DNA of 13,160 bases from Verrucomicrobiota bacterium. Its GTDB lineage: Bacteria > Verrucomicrobiota > Verrucomicrobiia > Chthoniobacterales > UBA10450. Both the position numbers and the translations under genes were made by a program. The stretch is taken from the NCBI GenBank assembly GCA_003219995.1, contig QHRC01000073.1, positions 1 to 13,160 on the forward strand, written 5' to 3'. The notes below the pieces were generated by a model. That model saw only the letters and a list, made by a program, of their open reading frames with translations, did not search any database and had not been told where the DNA came from. Each line of letters opens with the position of its first letter. Positions within the stretch are counted from its first letter, which is position 1. Of the stretch, positions 12,575-13,160 are shown one piece after another.

Positions 12575-13160
12575 ATGTCAAAGCTCGACAATAAGAACAT
12601 CGAATCGCACCTGAAGGAGAAACGCGTTTTCAAACCATCGACGGATTTTGCGAAAAGGGCGCGGATCAAAAGTCTCGATCAATATCGGCGGATGTACCGA
12701 GAGTCGATCAGTCGACCGGACTAACATGGCAGAAACCGTGGAAGAAGGTGCTCGCATGGAAAGCGCCGTTCGCGGAATGGTTCGTCGGCGGCAAACTTAA
12801 TTTGTCGGAAAATTGTTTGGATCGACACCTTGCCAGCCCGCGTCGAAACAAAGCGGCGATTCTCTGGGAAGGTGAGCCCGGCGACAGACGCACCCTGACC
12901 TATCAGCAACTTCATCACGAGGTCTGCCGATTCGCGAATGTGCTGAAGCGGAACAAGATCGGCAAGGGCGACCGCGTCATCATTTACCTGCCGACGATTC
13001 CGGAAGCGGCTATCGCGATGCTGGCTTGCGCGCGCATCGGCGCGGTCCATTCGGTTGTCTTTGGCGGGTTCAGCGCAGATGCCATTCGGGACCGGATTGC
13101 GGACAGCGGAGCGATCGCTGTCATCACGGCCGATGGTGGCTATCGGCGCGGCGCGATCGT
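12575..13160 (+). pseudogene. acs: Acetyl-CoA synthetase, 5' part with a frame-breaking deletion (runs off right edge)
   Basis: The family N-terminus is read from the ATG at 12575: [13 protein letters not shown], then a linker, then [16 protein letters not shown], ending at a TAA (12722-12724). In the frame one base earlier, from 12721, the same protein resumes as [75 protein letters not shown] and ITADGGYRR, and is open to the window end. E. coli Acs has about nine residues (TFWGEQGKI) between the matching PD and L. This implies loss of roughly 25 or 28 bases including the FW motif. Downstream, a GTG at 12748 could start a shortened protein. The enzyme normally makes acetyl-CoA from acetate, ATP and CoA. 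As written, the full-length protein cannot be produced. Confidence 0.75.

Overview
This window looks like a chromosomal stretch from a Gram-negative bacterium, most likely a soil Verrucomicrobiota (Chthoniobacterales/'Udaeobacter'-like). The Gram-negative call rests on lpxK (lipid A synthesis) and a LolC/E-type permease. The phylum is inferred from the mix of protein families, the weak or absent Shine-Dalgarno sequences, and the many short palindromic and tandem repeats between genes. No 16S gene or other decisive marker is present.

Layout. The left edge holds the 5' part of a secreted DUF1264/OBAP-like gene (minus strand), divergent from a sufS-sufU pair (430-2125) that mobilises sulfur for Fe-S clusters. 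A DUF2237 gene (2242-2601) converges on a secreted DUF1579-like gene (2564-3202), which has a suspicious C-terminal tail. A LolC/E-like permease (3383-4675) converges on a minus-strand block. Read leftwards, that block holds a cp-YpsA-type SLOG protein, a YhhQ-type queuosine-precursor transporter and a cupin.

The middle (6655-7307) is a decayed patch. It holds a RelE/ParE-type toxin gene with two small frameshifts, its intact antitoxin gene, and a fragment of a second copy of the cupin gene ending at a hairpin repeat. It is followed by an AT-richer orphan gene (7319-7708). Then come a stand-alone LigD polymerase-domain gene (NHEJ type), lpxK and thrB (overlapping by 17 nt), all on the minus strand. 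Divergent from thrB lie an RlmI-like SAM methyltransferase gene and a small membrane protein gene. Next come dodecin (minus) and, at the right edge, the start of an acetyl-CoA synthetase gene whose reading frame is broken by an apparent small deletion.

No tRNA, rRNA, CRISPR array, transposase, integrase or phage gene is visible, and no gap without a gene exceeds 300 bases. I see no convincing new multi-gene system. The most notable signals are the repeats: TGTAG-bounded double hairpins with a compensatory base change, a MITE-like inverted repeat, an AATCTG-rich element, and 4x7-bp and 4x8-bp tandems. Several of these form the 3' ends or stop codons of neighbouring genes. The other notable signal is a cluster of gene lesions (toxin, cupin copy, acs, perhaps the sufS and DUF1579 C-termini). 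These may reflect genome decay or assembly errors.
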